DNA from: Thiotrichales bacterium 19S9-11
GTDB taxonomy: Bacteria; Pseudomonadota; Gammaproteobacteria; Francisellales; Francisellaceae
Reading direction: 5' to 3'
Length of the DNA stretch: 64,000 nt
Assembly (NCBI GenBank): GCA_021713395.1
Contig: JAKJJT010000005.1
Location: 86,891 to 150,890, forward strand
Shown: positions 16,548-26,578 of the stretch, one piece after another
How positions within the stretch are numbered: the stretch's first letter is position 1
How the letters are laid out: each line of letters starts with the position of its first letter
Program-made: the position numbers and the translations under genes
Notes under the pieces: model-generated
What the model was told of the DNA's origin: nothing
The model's input: the letters and a program-made list of their open reading frames with translations, nothing else
The model's database searches: none

Positions 16548-18467
16548 TTGTTTGGTTTTAAAAAGCTAGTATTATTAACATTAATTCTTTTTGTATTTAT
16601 CTTAGATAATGCCTTTGGGAAACTAACAGATCAAGAATATCGAGTTCTTTTTCAACAAGCTAGAAGTCATATTAATGATTCAGACTTATCACGATACTAC
16701 CAACTAAAGCTTAAACTAAAAGCCTATTCATTATACCCTTATTTAAGATATTTGGAAATTATTAACCATTTTGACGATATAGGCATAGAAAAAGTAGAAG
16801 CTTATATTAGAGAAAACCAAGATTCTTTTTGGGGAGCCCTATTAATGCCACAATGGTTAAACTACCTAGGAAGTAATGAAATTTGGGATGTTTATCTAAA
16901 GTATGGTAAAAGCAGCAGTACAAGAGAAAGAAAGTGCTGGTATGCTGAGGCATTATACAAAGAACAATCAAAGGATTTAGGGCTGAAAGCATTTAACTCT
17001 ATTTGGCTATATGGGCGTTCATTGCCTGATGCCTGTAATTTTATACTGTCAAAATGGCAAGGCTCAAAATATGATACAAAGCTAATGAGGATGAAACGTA
17101 TTAAGTTAGCGATGCAATCAAAACAATATGATTTAGCACGATACTTGAGCTATAAGCTAGATAAAAAAAATCAATCATTTATACAAGCGTGGGTTAATGC
17201 TGAGTTGAGTCCGCAACATTCAATAGTAGTATTTATGAGTAAATATAAAAATTATAAACACTTTGAATACGCATTAGATGAAGCATTTGACCATTATACT
17301 GAACGAGATGTTTTATCAGCAGTTAAGACATTTGAGCAGAACCAAGATAAAATACCTACTGATATAAGAGGAAAAGTAGTTGCAAACATTGCAATGGAAC
17401 TGGCAAGAATTCATCGACCAGAGGCCATGCTTTGGCTTGATAAAGTGCCAACTCAATATGCAACTAGTTTGACTTGGCAGTGGCGAGCTAGAACAGCGAT
17501 ACGAAATTTAGAGTTTACAAAGCTTGTTTCATGGATTAATCAAATGCCAGATGAACTTAAGTCTAAGAGTCAATGGCAATATTGGTTAGCAGTTGGCCTT
17601 TATCATACAAATAATAAAAAACAGTCAACTATGATTTGGGAGAAATTAGCAAAAGAGAGAGATTATTATGGCTTTTTATCAGCAGATCAGATTAATCAAC
17701 CATACAACTTGAAAACAGAAACAAATAAAGTATCAGAAAAGCTAGTTAAAGAAATATATCAAGACCCAAAAATTCAACAAATCTATCAACTATATCAATT
17801 GGGTGAGCTTCAATTAGCAAATTATTACTGGCGCTGGGAACTTAAAAAGTTTGAGCGTGATAAGGCGCTGGCTGCGGCAGAAGTAGCTAATCGTTGGAAC
17901 ATCGCAAGTATGTCTATTTATGCTTACAATCAAGCTGGTTATTTTGAGGATTTGATTCATCGTTTTCCATTGGCTTATAAAAGTGATATTTTAAGATATA
18001 CAAATAAATATAAGATAAACCCTGGCTGGGTGTGGGCATTAACTCGTCAAGAAAGTCACTTTAATCCTAAAGCTACATCAGGCGTTGGTGCAAGAGGGCT
18101 AATGCAGTTAATGCCTTCAACAGCAGATTATATTGCTTCTAAGTATAATATTCCATATAGTGATTCATCTGAGCTATATAAGCCAAAAATTAATTTAGAA
18201 TTAGGTATTGCAAATTTATCACATGTTTACCAGCAGTTTAATGAAAGTGTTGTTGTTGCAACTGCTGCCTATAATGCAGGTTACGGGAATGCAAAATCTT
18301 GGTTGCCTGAGCATAGACTAAAAGCATCTTATTGGATAGAAACTGTACCATTTCTTGAAACGAGAACTTATTTAAGGCGAGTTCTAACCTACTCAATTAT
18401 TTATGAAAACTTACAATTAGGTAAAGATATAAAAATTAAAGATTTAATGAGCTCAATACAAAGATGA
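16548..18467 (+). CDS. slt: Soluble lytic murein transglycosylase
   Basis: Periplasmic peptidoglycan lytic transglycosylase of the Slt70 type. Signal peptide at the N-terminus, then a long alpha-superhelical domain (about 25-440), and a C-terminal SLT lysozyme-like domain (about 460-620). The catalytic Glu is in ALTRQESHFNPKA, followed by GARGLMQLMPSTA and TAAYNAGYGNAKSW. I favour the TTG at 16548 because AGGTGAGG (16531-16538) is 9 bp upstream; the in-frame GTG at 16533 lies inside that site. 639 aa is in the family range. Ends 14 bp from the convergent usp gene. Confidence 0.93.
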   Translation: MFGFKKLVLLTLILFVFILDNAFGKLTDQEYRVLFQQARSHINDSDLSRYYQLKLKLKAYSLYPYLRYLEIINHFDDIGIEKVEAYIRENQDSFWGALLMPQWLNYLGSNEIWDVYLKYGKSSSTRERKCWYAEALYKEQSKDLGLKAFNSIWLYGRSLPDACNFILSKWQGSKYDTKLMRMKRIKLAMQSKQYDLARYLSYKLDKKNQSFIQAWVNAELSPQHSIVVFMSKYKNYKHFEYALDEAFDHYTERDVLSAVKTFEQNQDKIPTDIRGKVVANIAMELARIHRPEAMLWLDKVPTQYATSLTWQWRARTAIRNLEFTKLVSWINQMPDELKSKSQWQYWLAVGLYHTNNKKQSTMIWEKLAKERDYYGFLSADQINQPYNLKTETNKVSEKLVKEIYQDPKIQQIYQLYQLGELQLANYYWRWELKKFERDKALAAAEVANRWNIASMSIYAYNQAGYFEDLIHRFPLAYKSDILRYTNKYKINPGWVWALTRQESHFNPKATSGVGARGLMQLMPSTADYIASKYNIPYSDSSELYKPKINLELGIANLSHVYQQFNESVVVATAAYNAGYGNAKSWLPEHRLKASYWIETVPFLETRTYLRRVLTYSIIYENLQLGKDIKIKDLMSSIQR

Positions 18468-18481
18468 TATTGCTTCTAAAC

Positions 18482-18898
18482 TTAAGGGGTTACAAAAATT
18501 ATATCACATAATCCATTGGATAGAATAGAATCAGATGTTGAGCTTGTTAATAGCTTAACTAAGTAATGATTTTTACGATTTCCTAAAATGACCAAATCAA
18601 TTTGTTTTTCACGAACATAGTTAACAATATCAGATCTTGGGTTTCCCTTAATTAATTGATAGTCTTCAATAACAAGTGATAGGCGATTTAGTATATCTTT
18701 CATTGTTTGATTAACACTATCAGTAATTTCTTTTTCACCATCAATTGATAGCAGGTGACTGAATGTAATCTCTGCCGGAATAACGGAGATAATACTAAAT
18801 CGAGATTGAAATGCTTTTACAATGTGCTGAGACTTTTCAATAAGATAGTCATAGTCATCGCTTAAATCAACAGCTAATAAGATATGTTGATAAATCAT
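18482..18898 (-). CDS. Universal stress protein, UspA family
   Basis: 138-residue cytoplasmic protein starting YQHILLAVDLSDDYDYLIEKS and containing the late IDLVILGNRKNH followed by LLTSSTSDSILSN. These correspond to the Usp nucleotide-binding region (G-x2-G-x9-G-S/T), although the glycine pattern is weak, closer to non-ATP-binding UspA proteins. Divergent from the suf regulator gene. Confidence 0.85.
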   Translation of the reverse strand: MIYQHILLAVDLSDDYDYLIEKSQHIVKAFQSRFSIISVIPAEITFSHLLSIDGEKEITDSVNQTMKDILNRLSLVIEDYQLIKGNPRSDIVNYVREKQIDLVILGNRKNHYLVKLLTSSTSDSILSNGLCDIIFVTP

Positions 18899-18937
18899 TT
18901 AGCATTCCTTAATAAAGTATTATTTTAAATTTAGCAT

Positions 18938-18951
18938 AATCTTTTAAGATT
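18938..18951. promoter_or_regulatory. Palindrome between usp and suf regulator
   Basis: AATCTT-TT-AAGATT is a perfect inverted repeat just upstream of the -35 of the suf promoter, in the divergent usp/sufR intergenic region. It could be an operator for the Rrf2 protein or for another regulator. Confidence 0.35.
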
Positions 18952-18961
18952 GCCACTTGCC

Positions 18962-18990
18962 TTGACAAAGCATATATTTAAGCGTATCTT
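18962..18990 (+). promoter_or_regulatory. Suf operon promoter
   Basis: TTGACA at 18962-18967, a 17-bp spacer, and TATCTT at 18985-18990. The start of transcription would be near 18997. This rules out the TTG at 18990 as a start codon for the regulator. Confidence 0.65.
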
Positions 18991-19025
18991 TGGCGCACAA
19001 TTGTGAACCAAAAAAGTACCTGTTT

Positions 19026-19454
19026 GTGATACGCATAAATAAGTTAATTGACTATGGTGTTGTTGTGTTATTGGGTATAGCAAAATCTCAATCAGATGCT
19101 CCAAGTGCAAGACTATTAAGTCAGGAGACTGGTATTACATTACCAATGACAAAAAAAGTTTTGAAATTGCTAAGTGCAAATTACTTAGTTGAGTCTGTGA
19201 TTGGTAGTAAAGGTGGGTATCGATTACGAAGGTCATTAAAAAATATATCAATTAAGGATGTCATGAGCGCTTTAAGTAACGATTGCTTAGAGCAGAGCAA
19301 ATGTGGTCAATTAGGAACACTTCATCAGTGTGATCAATTTAATTGTAATAAGGCAGGGCATTGGTCTGAGGTTGAGAAATCAGTTAATCAAATATTAGCA
19401 ACTTATAAATTAGATCAGTTAAATCACTGTTATTATAAAGAAGGTTTTTTATGA
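19026..19454 (+). CDS. Rrf2-family suf operon regulator (SUF assembly regulator)
   Basis: Rrf2/IscR-family repressor, probably sensing Fe-S status and controlling the suf operon it heads. Winged helix at about 1-70 ([39 protein letters not shown]). Likely cluster cysteines fall in [21 protein letters not shown] before the conserved HW. I choose GTG at 19026 (142 aa), since it gives the canonical N-terminus and lies downstream of the promoter. It overlaps sufB by 4 bp. Confidence 0.88.
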   Translation: MIRINKLIDYGVVVLLGIAKSQSDAPSARLLSQETGITLPMTKKVLKLLSANYLVESVIGSKGGYRLRRSLKNISIKDVMSALSNDCLEQSKCGQLGTLHQCDQFNCNKAGHWSEVEKSVNQILATYKLDQLNHCYYKEGFL

Positions 19455-20887
19455 GTAAATATGAACATTTAGTTGATGGTGACTATGAGCATGGATTTGT
19501 TACAGATATTGAGCAGGAGTTGTTTAAACCAGGGTTGAACGAAGAAACTATCAGAGCTTTATCACTAAAGAAAAAAGAACCTGACTTTATGCTTCAGTGG
19601 AGATTAGAAGCATATAGGAAATGGCTGAAAATGTCAGAGCCAAATTGGGCTCATGTCAATTATACACCAGTTAACTATCAAGAAATTAGTTATTATGCAG
19701 CGCCAAAGTCTGATGCTGATCGTCCTAAGAGCTTAGATGAAGTTGATCCAGAGTTATTAGAGACATATGAAAAGTTAGGAATACCGCTTCATGAGCAAGA
19801 AATGTTAGCAGGTGTTGCTGTTGATGCTGTTTTTGATTCTGTTTCAGTGGTGACAACATTCAAAGAAAAACTAAAAGAAGCAGGGGTTATTTTTTGCCCC
19901 ATTTCTGAAGCACTTCAGGAGTATCCTGAGTTGGTTAAAAAATATTTAGGCTCAGTAGTACCACAAAGTGATAATTTTTTTGCTGCACTAAACTCAGCAG
20001 TATTTAGTGATGGATCATTTGTCTATGTGCCTAAAGGTGTACGTTGCCCATTAGAATTATCAACCTATTTTAGAATTAATGCACAGAATACGGGGCAATT
20101 TGAACGAACATTAATTGTTGCAGATGAAGGTAGTTATGTTAGTTATTTGGAAGGGTGCACAGCTCCTATGCGAGATGAAAACCAACTACATGCGGCAGTT
20201 GTTGAATTGGTTGCAATGAAGGATGCTGAGATTAAGTACTCAACTGTTCAAAATTGGTATCCGGGTGATAAGGAAGGTAGAGGGGGTATTTACAATTTTG
20301 TGACTAAGCGGGGAGTCTGTAAAGGTAATAACGCCAAAATATCATGGACGCAAGTTGAAACCGGATCTGCTATTACATGGAAATACCCAAGTGTTATCTT
20401 AAAAGGTGATTATAGCGTAGGAGAGTTTTACTCAGTTGCATTAACCCGTCATGCGCAGCAAGCGGATACTGGGACTAAGATGATTCATATGGGAAAACAT
20501 ACAAAAAGTACAATTATATCTAAAGGCATATCAGCTGGAAATGCACAAAATGCATATCGAGGCTTGGTTAGAGTTTTACCCACTGCTGAATCTGCGCGTA
20601 ACTACTCACAGTGTGACTCACTTTTAATTGGAAGCAGTTGTGGTGCTCATACCTATCCTTATATAGAGGCAAAACATCCAACAGCACAGATTGAGCATGA
20701 GGCAACAACATCAAAAATTTCTGAAAATCAATTATATTATTGTCAGCAACGAGGTATCTCAGAGGAAGATGCAATTGCAATGATTGTTAATGGCTTCTGT
20801 AAAGAGGTGTTTAAAAAGTTACCTCTTGAGTTTGCTGTAGAAGCACAGAAGTTAATGGAAGTTAGTCTGGAAGGTGCAGTTGGATAG
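19451..20887 (+). CDS. sufB: Fe-S cluster assembly scaffold SufB
   Basis: Core subunit of the SufBC2D scaffold on which clusters are built under stress or iron limitation. Full-length (478 aa). Characteristic segments are [56 protein letters not shown] (as [14 protein letters not shown]) and [21 protein letters not shown]. Start overlaps the regulator stop by 4 bp, so it is translationally coupled. Followed by sufC after 40 bp. Confidence 0.97.
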   Translation: MSKYEHLVDGDYEHGFVTDIEQELFKPGLNEETIRALSLKKKEPDFMLQWRLEAYRKWLKMSEPNWAHVNYTPVNYQEISYYAAPKSDADRPKSLDEVDPELLETYEKLGIPLHEQEMLAGVAVDAVFDSVSVVTTFKEKLKEAGVIFCPISEALQEYPELVKKYLGSVVPQSDNFFAALNSAVFSDGSFVYVPKGVRCPLELSTYFRINAQNTGQFERTLIVADEGSYVSYLEGCTAPMRDENQLHAAVVELVAMKDAEIKYSTVQNWYPGDKEGRGGIYNFVTKRGVCKGNNAKISWTQVETGSAITWKYPSVILKGDYSVGEFYSVALTRHAQQADTGTKMIHMGKHTKSTIISKGISAGNAQNAYRGLVRVLPTAESARNYSQCDSLLIGSSCGAHTYPYIEAKHPTAQIEHEATTSKISENQLYYCQQRGISEEDAIAMIVNGFCKEVFKKLPLEFAVEAQKLMEVSLEGAVG

Positions 20888-20927
20888 AAAAATAGATATT
20901 AGATTAGTTATGATGATGAGGTAAGTC

Positions 20928-21674
20928 ATGTTAGAAATTAAAAATTTACATGTAAGTGTGGACGATAAAGCAATTTTGAAGGGTTTAAACTTAAAACTAG
21001 AGCCAGGAAAAGTACATGCTATTATGGGGCCAAATGGAGCAGGTAAAAGTACGTTAGGTAATGTATTAGCAGGTCGAGACGATTATGAGGTAACAAGAGG
21101 AGAAGTTCTATTTGAAGGAGAGAATATTCTAGACTTGTCAGTTCAAGATAGAGCAAAGTTGGGTATGTTTTTAGCGTTTCAATATCCAGTTGAAATCCCA
21201 GGTGTGAGTAATACCCAATTTTTAAAAACGGCAGTTAATAGCTTAAGGAAAGAGCGTGGAGAAAATGAGCTTGATGCAGTGAGCTTTATGAAGTTATTAA
21301 AAGAAAAAATGCAGACTCTAGAAGTACAGCAAAAATTTATGCAGCGAGGCGTCAATGAGGGTTTCTCTGGTGGAGAGAAAAAGCGTAATGAAATGTTACA
21401 GATGTTAATGTTAGAACCTAAACTTTGTATTTTAGATGAAACAGACTCTGGTTTAGATATTGATGCATTAAGAGTTGTTGCCAAGGGAGCTAATATTATG
21501 CGCTCACCAAATCGAAGCTTTATAGTAATTACTCATTATCAAAGGCTGCTGGATTATATTGAGCCTGATTATGTTCATGTATTGGCAGATGGTAAAATTA
21601 TCAAATCAGGAGATAAAACGCTGGCTCATGAGCTAGAAGAAAAAGGTTATGCTTGGCTTAAAGAGTTAGTTTAG
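20928..21674 (+). CDS. sufC: Fe-S cluster assembly ATPase SufC
   Basis: ABC-type ATPase of the SufBC2D complex. Walker A GPNGAGKST at about residues 34-42. The SufC-specific signature is NEGFSGGEKKRNE, and Walker B is LCILDETDSGLDIDALR. H-loop IVITHYQRLLDYI. 248 aa is standard. It lies between sufB and sufD. Confidence 0.97.
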   Translation: MLEIKNLHVSVDDKAILKGLNLKLEPGKVHAIMGPNGAGKSTLGNVLAGRDDYEVTRGEVLFEGENILDLSVQDRAKLGMFLAFQYPVEIPGVSNTQFLKTAVNSLRKERGENELDAVSFMKLLKEKMQTLEVQQKFMQRGVNEGFSGGEKKRNEMLQMLMLEPKLCILDETDSGLDIDALRVVAKGANIMRSPNRSFIVITHYQRLLDYIEPDYVHVLADGKIIKSGDKTLAHELEEKGYAWLKELV

Positions 21675-21692
21675 AGAGTGATAGAGGAAAAA

Positions 21693-22868
21693 ATGAATTT
21701 ATTTAACCAAGAGAATTTACCTACTAGGCGCCATGAACGTTGGAAGTATACAGACTTATCTAAGTTGTTAGGTAGTATCCCTTTTCAATTAGGGGAGTTT
21801 GAAAACATAAAACCAACACAAGATATATCACAGATAAGTTTGTTGCAAAAAGATAACAGTTTAGTTTTTATTAATGGTATATTTAATCAAGAATTATCAT
21901 CTTATGATGAGCTTGCTATTACGTTCTCTGAAGATAACCAAACGTTACCAATAAATATTGATTTTAATATTCATCCGATGGCGTCAGCTGTAGTAGAGAC
22001 AAGTAATCCTATTACAGTAAAGATTAACCAGTCATTAAATCAACCGTTATCGATAGTTCATTATTTAACAGGAGAAAGTGAAAGCTTTTGGGTTCAGTCT
22101 CAACTTAAAGTTTTAATTACTAGTAATAGTCATGCAGTCATTGAAGAGATTGTAATTACTGAACAGAATCATCAAAAAAGTTGCCTAAATTGGTTAACTG
22201 TATTTGAACTTGAGGAAAGTGCGACACTTGTATATGCAGTCGATGAATCGGTTAATCATTTTCCTATGTGGGAGATTCATGGTTTACATGTCAGTCAGGC
22301 TAAAAATAGTAGCTTTTATTTTAACCAGCTTGCAGTAACACCTAATCTGCACCGTAAAGATATCCATGTTCATTTAAGAGAACCTGAGTCTAGTTGTCAT
22401 ATTTATAGCGGTGCTTTTTTAAAAGAGCAGGCACATATTGATCATCATGTAATTATTGAACACAAAGCATCAAATACTCAAAGTAATGTTCAATATAAAG
22501 CAATAGCGACTGGAAAATCTACTTTTGTTTGCAATCCTAAAGCTATTGTCGCTTCGGATGTGACAGGTATTTCAGCTAAACAAAATTCAGCTAATATACT
22601 AATTGAGAGTACAGCTTCAGTTTATAGTAAGCCAGAGCTTGAGATTTACTCAGATGACGTATCATGTAGTCATGGTGCAACATTTGGAGAGCTTGATAAG
22701 CAGGCGCTTTACTATATGCAAACGCGTGGAATTGCAGAGAAAAATGCTAAAAATTTATTAATGAATGCCTTTATTCAAACAGTTATAGATTGCTTTGATG
22801 TCATGCAAAAAGAGAAAGCAAGCCAGAGCATTGCTGGCCTTTTAGGTCAAAATTCTATTCTTGATTAG
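21693..22868 (+). CDS. sufD: Fe-S cluster assembly protein SufD
   Basis: Partner of SufB in the scaffold. The N-terminal RRHERWKYTDLSKLL and the C-terminal SCSHGATFGELDKQALYYMQTRGI are diagnostic. The conserved His in CSHGAT is present. ATG 21693 (391 aa) is preferred over GTG 21678 because AGAGGA precedes it. Its stop abuts the stop of the convergent outer-membrane gene with no gap. sufS and sufA are not next door but about 23 kb downstream. Confidence 0.95.
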   Translation: MNLFNQENLPTRRHERWKYTDLSKLLGSIPFQLGEFENIKPTQDISQISLLQKDNSLVFINGIFNQELSSYDELAITFSEDNQTLPINIDFNIHPMASAVVETSNPITVKINQSLNQPLSIVHYLTGESESFWVQSQLKVLITSNSHAVIEEIVITEQNHQKSCLNWLTVFELEESATLVYAVDESVNHFPMWEIHGLHVSQAKNSSFYFNQLAVTPNLHRKDIHVHLREPESSCHIYSGAFLKEQAHIDHHVIIEHKASNTQSNVQYKAIATGKSTFVCNPKAIVASDVTGISAKQNSANILIESTASVYSKPELEIYSDDVSCSHGATFGELDKQALYYMQTRGIAEKNAKNLLMNAFIQTVIDCFDVMQKEKASQSIAGLLGQNSILD

Positions 22869-23612
22869 TTATTGGAAGTTGCTAGGGAACGTATAAGTAA
22901 CTCCCAATGTAATTGCGTTAATAGCAAATGTATTACTGTCTGAGGTTGGTTTGCTGCTACCAAAGATATGATTGTATTCTAATTTAATATTTAGATTATT
23001 AATAAAATACCCAGCTCCTAGACCAAATGCAGGTTGGAAAGCATTTGCTGTACCGTTGCCATTTGATACAGTAAGCGTTGAATTGTCAAAGCCAGAATTT
23101 GACTCATGAACATAAGCTCCACCTAGCTTAGCAAAAAGGTTGAATCCAGTTGGAAACATTAAGCTACCCGTAAAAAATAATGGAATTGTGCTGATATTAA
23201 TTTCAGCAGACTTACCAGGAATGCTTAACTTATTTAAGTTATGGCCATAGTTATATCCACTTTCAACACCTAATGCAAACTTATCATTTAATGTATAATT
23301 AAATCCGACGGTAAATCCAGTGTATAAATTACCATTGTCTTTACTGATAGAGCTTGCAGATGTGCTATTAAATGCAGAGCTACTTGAGCTTAATGTAGCT
23401 CCACCAAGTTGAGCGCCAATATAGAACCCTGATACTTGAACTGTAGGTCTAGGTTGATAAATGTATTGATCTTTATCGAGGTTAGGGTTTGATAGCTCAT
23501 AAGAGCTTATTGTTACCTGGTTTCTAGATACAACAGCATCTTGTTGGTCTGCAAATGCTACTGGAGAGGAAAGTAGGGCTATTAAAGATACGGTTGTAGT
23601 TTGCTTTAACAT
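22869..23612 (-). CDS. Outer-membrane beta-barrel protein (paralogue 1)
   Basis: 247 aa with signal peptide at about 1-21 (ending VAFA). After a linker with YIYQPRPTVQVSGFYIG come alternating amphipathic strands and a terminal aromatic strand (ITLGVTYTFPSNF). The phrases FALGVESGYNYGHNL and FNLFAKLGGAYVHE fit an 8-strand OmpA/OmpX-like barrel. It shares its architecture with the neighbour at 23.7 kb. Function unknown: surface protein or adhesin/porin. Confidence 0.75.
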   Translation of the reverse strand: MLKQTTTVSLIALLSSPVAFADQQDAVVSRNQVTISSYELSNPNLDKDQYIYQPRPTVQVSGFYIGAQLGGATLSSSSSAFNSTSASSISKDNGNLYTGFTVGFNYTLNDKFALGVESGYNYGHNLNKLSIPGKSAEINISTIPLFFTGSLMFPTGFNLFAKLGGAYVHESNSGFDNSTLTVSNGNGTANAFQPAFGLGAGYFINNLNIKLEYNHIFGSSKPTSDSNTFAINAITLGVTYTFPSNFQ

Positions 23613-23706
23613 AAAGTTCTCCTTTTGTAATCAAGCGGTCAAATAAATTCTGTTTTCAAGTATACAAAAGCCCTTGCTGTTATTCCAGTTGTTAAGATTT
23701 ATAAAA

Positions 23707-24429
23707 TTAGAATGGAAGCGAGTAGCTAACACCTAACATAATAGTATCAATTGGGAATGTTCGATTTTTATCACTAAGCGCACCATCACTGCCAAACGTG
23801 TGCATATATTCTGAGAATATTCCAAGATTATCCCATTTATAGCCAACGCCAGCACCTAGAACGCCATTATAGTTAATATGAGTTGCATCCTCTACTCGTT
23901 GATTAACATAAGCGATACCACCTTTGATGTATACATTAAAATGGGCAGGTAGGTCAAATGTAAGTTTCGCAAGCAATGGTATAATTGTTGTACGTTTAAC
24001 CTTAATATTGCTGCTGCCTGTAGTGCTTTTATACTCTAGCAAGTTAGCTCCGTAATAATAACCTAGCTCAAGACCTGTTTGGACTAACTTATTCCAACGG
24101 TAGTCAGAGCCAACAAAGATCCCACCAATAATGCCGCCTTCATCTGTATTATACCCTGAAACATCATCAGTAGTTGCCATGCCATAACCTAACTGCCCAC
24201 CAACAGTAAATGAAAAATTTGGTGGGTTAACGTAGCGCTTTGGCTTTGCCATGCTATCATACCTAGGCGGTGATTTTTGCTTTGTCTGTTCTAGAGATGA
24301 GCTGCTTTTTGTTGACTGTGAATGCATTGAAGCTTCAGTTGGTACAGTGACTTCTTGATCAGCAAAAGCCATTGAGCTCGCTAAACTTGCAGCAATAATA
24401 GACGCTGTATATCTTTTTTTCTTTAACAT
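23707..24429 (-). CDS. Outer-membrane beta-barrel protein (paralogue 2)
   Basis: 240 aa with signal peptide ending SMAFA at about residue 23. A Ser/Thr/Gln/Lys-rich linker (about 24-70) precedes a barrel with FSFTVGGQLGYGMATTDD, TGLELGYYYGANL, FNVYIKGGIAYVNQ and the terminal strand IMLGVSYSLPF ending in Phe, a typical BAM recognition end. The order of strands matches the gene at 22.9 kb, so the two look like a tandem duplication that has diverged. Function unknown. Confidence 0.75.
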   Translation of the reverse strand: MLKKKRYTASIIAASLASSMAFADQEVTVPTEASMHSQSTKSSSSLEQTKQKSPPRYDSMAKPKRYVNPPNFSFTVGGQLGYGMATTDDVSGYNTDEGGIIGGIFVGSDYRWNKLVQTGLELGYYYGANLLEYKSTTGSSNIKVKRTTIIPLLAKLTFDLPAHFNVYIKGGIAYVNQRVEDATHINYNGVLGAGVGYKWDNLGIFSEYMHTFGSDGALSDKNRTFPIDTIMLGVSYSLPF

Positions 24430-24523
24430 TACCTTGCTTCCTTTTGACAGTTTTTATTTGCTTTCCTTTAAAAATAGTCTACAAATAGATCAATTCCAAG
24501 TGGATTTGTATTTTTGTGACAAC

Positions 24524-25270
24524 TTATAGGCGAAATTTTTCGCCTAAATAGACTCGTCTGACTTGTTCATTGTTTAAAATTTCATTTGGCGATCCTGATG
24601 AAATAATGCTACCTGCATTTACGATGTAGGCCCTTTCACAAATATCTAGTGTTTCTCTGACATTATGATCTGTAATTAAAACGCCAATACCTTTTTCTTT
24701 TAAATAGTTAATATTTTTCTTAATATCAATAACTGATATAGGATCTACTCCAGCAAATGGTTCATCGAGTAAAATAAATTGTGGTGAGGTTGCAAGCGCG
24801 CGCGCAATTTCAGTGCGTCGTCTCTCACCTCCCGATAAGCTCATTCCTAAGTTTGTACGGATATGATCGAGATTAAACTCATTAAGTAAGTTGTCAAGCT
24901 GCTGTTTACGGTCAGCATAGGTTAAAGACTTTCTGGTCTCTAGTATAGCCATGATGTTTTGTTCAACCGTTAACTTGCGAAATACAGAAGCTTCTTGAGG
25001 TAAATAACCTATGCCCTGACGAGCACGCCAGTGTATTGGTGCTTGTGTAATATCTTTATTATCTAAAGTAACGGTGCCACGATTAGCCCTGATTAATCCA
25101 ACAATCATATAAAACGAAGTCGTTTTTCCAGCACCGTTTGGGCCAAGTAAACCAACAATTTCGCCACTAGACACTTCAATTGATACATCTCTAACAACCC
25201 AGCGTTTCTTGTAACGCTTTCCAAGTGACGTAGCTTTTAGAGTATGTTTATTTTCTGCTGGGCTATGCAT
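24524..25270 (-). CDS. lptB: LPS export ABC transporter ATP-binding protein LptB
   Basis: ATPase of the LptB2FGC machine that extracts LPS from the inner membrane. Walker [10 protein letters not shown], the LptB-typical Q-loop [15 protein letters not shown], signature LSGGERRR, Walker [14 protein letters not shown] and H-loop [10 protein letters not shown] are all intact. 248 aa, slightly long at the N-terminus. It follows lptA by 14 bp in the kdsC-lptC-lptA-lptB operon. Confidence 0.96.
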   Translation of the reverse strand: MHSPAENKHTLKATSLGKRYKKRWVVRDVSIEVSSGEIVGLLGPNGAGKTTSFYMIVGLIRANRGTVTLDNKDITQAPIHWRARQGIGYLPQEASVFRKLTVEQNIMAILETRKSLTYADRKQQLDNLLNEFNLDHIRTNLGMSLSGGERRRTEIARALATSPQFILLDEPFAGVDPISVIDIKKNINYLKEKGIGVLITDHNVRETLDICERAYIVNAGSIISSGSPNEILNNEQVRRVYLGEKFRL

Positions 25271-25284
25271 TTAAATTAGACCTT

Positions 25285-26010
25285 TTATTTTATGTTGGCT
25301 GTTTCTTCTTGTGAGATTGTCATTGACGCTCGCTGGTAACCTTGCTTCGGGACATTAACGACTTCTGTTTTTGTATTATAGGTGATTTTTTCACCAGAAA
25401 ATGTATTGCTTTTTTGTTTAACATAAGCAAATTTTTCAAGAATTAATAAATTTTTGTTAGGTATAAACTCCATTAGTTTACTGTGAGCATAAGAGTTTGT
25501 TTGTTTGCCTTCTTTATCTGTAGAAGTAGAAAAGTACTTTGCAACAGGCAATGGTTTATCAGATTGCTTGGCTGTTAGTTGTACACTTTTAGTCTTTCCG
25601 TGCTCATCAAGGTAGACTGTTAGTTTTTCACCACTTAGGTAGCGACAGGCTCCCTGTTGTTTACAAATAGTTTTCGCAATTTCTAATTCTTTACTTTGTA
25701 GTTGATTATAGGTGAGAGACTTTGGGGAAACCCAAAGTGACACGATATTTTTATCATGTTCTAGAGGGTCGCAAGTCAAGCTTATTCCTTGGATTTGCGT
25801 AACAGTAACATTGCCTTCATAAATTAAGGTATTTTTATTTTGATTATATTGTAATGAGTCACTACAGATAGTGATAGGCCCTTCTTTTGCTATATTGCTA
25901 CCAAAAGGATTTAGGCTAGTATCACTTGTCTGAGCATGCAGGCTATGTGATATGAGAAAGCATAAAGTGATTGAAGTAATGAGGCTATTTTTTATTTTCA
26001 CTATCTTCAT
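25285..26010 (-). CDS. lptA: LPS transport periplasmic protein LptA
   Basis: Periplasmic bridge protein for LPS. Signal peptide about 1-26 (ending SLHAQ). The OstA-like beta-jellyroll is recognised by PITICSDSLQYNQNKNTLIYEGNV-type strands. At 241 aa it is longer than E. coli LptA (185). Its start overlaps the end of lptC by 26 bp. Confidence 0.88.
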   Translation of the reverse strand: MKIVKIKNSLITSITLCFLISHSLHAQTSDTSLNPFGSNIAKEGPITICSDSLQYNQNKNTLIYEGNVTVTQIQGISLTCDPLEHDKNIVSLWVSPKSLTYNQLQSKELEIAKTICKQQGACRYLSGEKLTVYLDEHGKTKSVQLTAKQSDKPLPVAKYFSTSTDKEGKQTNSYAHSKLMEFIPNKNLLILEKFAYVKQKSNTFSGEKITYNTKTEVVNVPKQGYQRASMTISQEETANIK

Positions 26011-26578
26011 AGTACGACCTTACATTAGATAATAACTGTATTTTTTCAGGGTTCATGTGTGCTTTCATGCCTGTGCCAGTAATAATATTTTTACTGCCGA
26101 GCTGTTCCATTTTAACTGGTTGATCAGTTTCTGCAAAATCTTTATTTGGGTATACATATAGAATAGAAGTTGTGATTTTAAGTGGGGGCTTATCTTTACC
26201 ATCGCCAGGGCGTTTAATGATCACATTGCCCCATAGTTTTAGTTTTTCATTGTGATCAGACAAATAGCCATGATCTGATGTAATATTCCACGGAAGCTCT
26301 CCTTCTTTTTGTGCTTCCATTGTCATATTTATATTGCTCATTTTTGCATCAGAATTTACCATTTTATCAACAAGCGTTGAGTATGCTTGGTAACGCAGCG
26401 TGCCAGTTTCATTCATTTGATATAAAGTGACATTTGTTGCAGTGTTTTCAATAAAGTCTTTTGGTAAGGCTTCTTTTTTATGATATGTGTTTGAAGACTC
26501 TACTGTTAGCCAGCTTGTGATGCCAACTATTGCAGCTAAAGTAACTGTTGAAAAAATAGAGCGCTTACTGAAGAACAT
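25985..26578 (-). CDS. lptC: LPS export system protein LptC
   Basis: Single-span inner-membrane protein linking LptB2FG to LptA. The TM helix is near residues 6-24 (IFSTVTLAAIVGITSWL). It continues with periplasmic strands such as TLYQMNETGTLRYQAYS and KLWGNVIIKRPG. The start at 26578 is chosen because GAGG lies 9 bp upstream. The longer ATG at 26602 would add 8 residues. It overlaps kdsC by 14 bp. Confidence 0.88.
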   Translation of the reverse strand: MFFSKRSIFSTVTLAAIVGITSWLTVESSNTYHKKEALPKDFIENTATNVTLYQMNETGTLRYQAYSTLVDKMVNSDAKMSNINMTMEAQKEGELPWNITSDHGYLSDHNEKLKLWGNVIIKRPGDGKDKPPLKITTSILYVYPNKDFAETDQPVKMEQLGSKNIITGTGMKAHMNPEKIQLLSNVRSYYEDSENKK

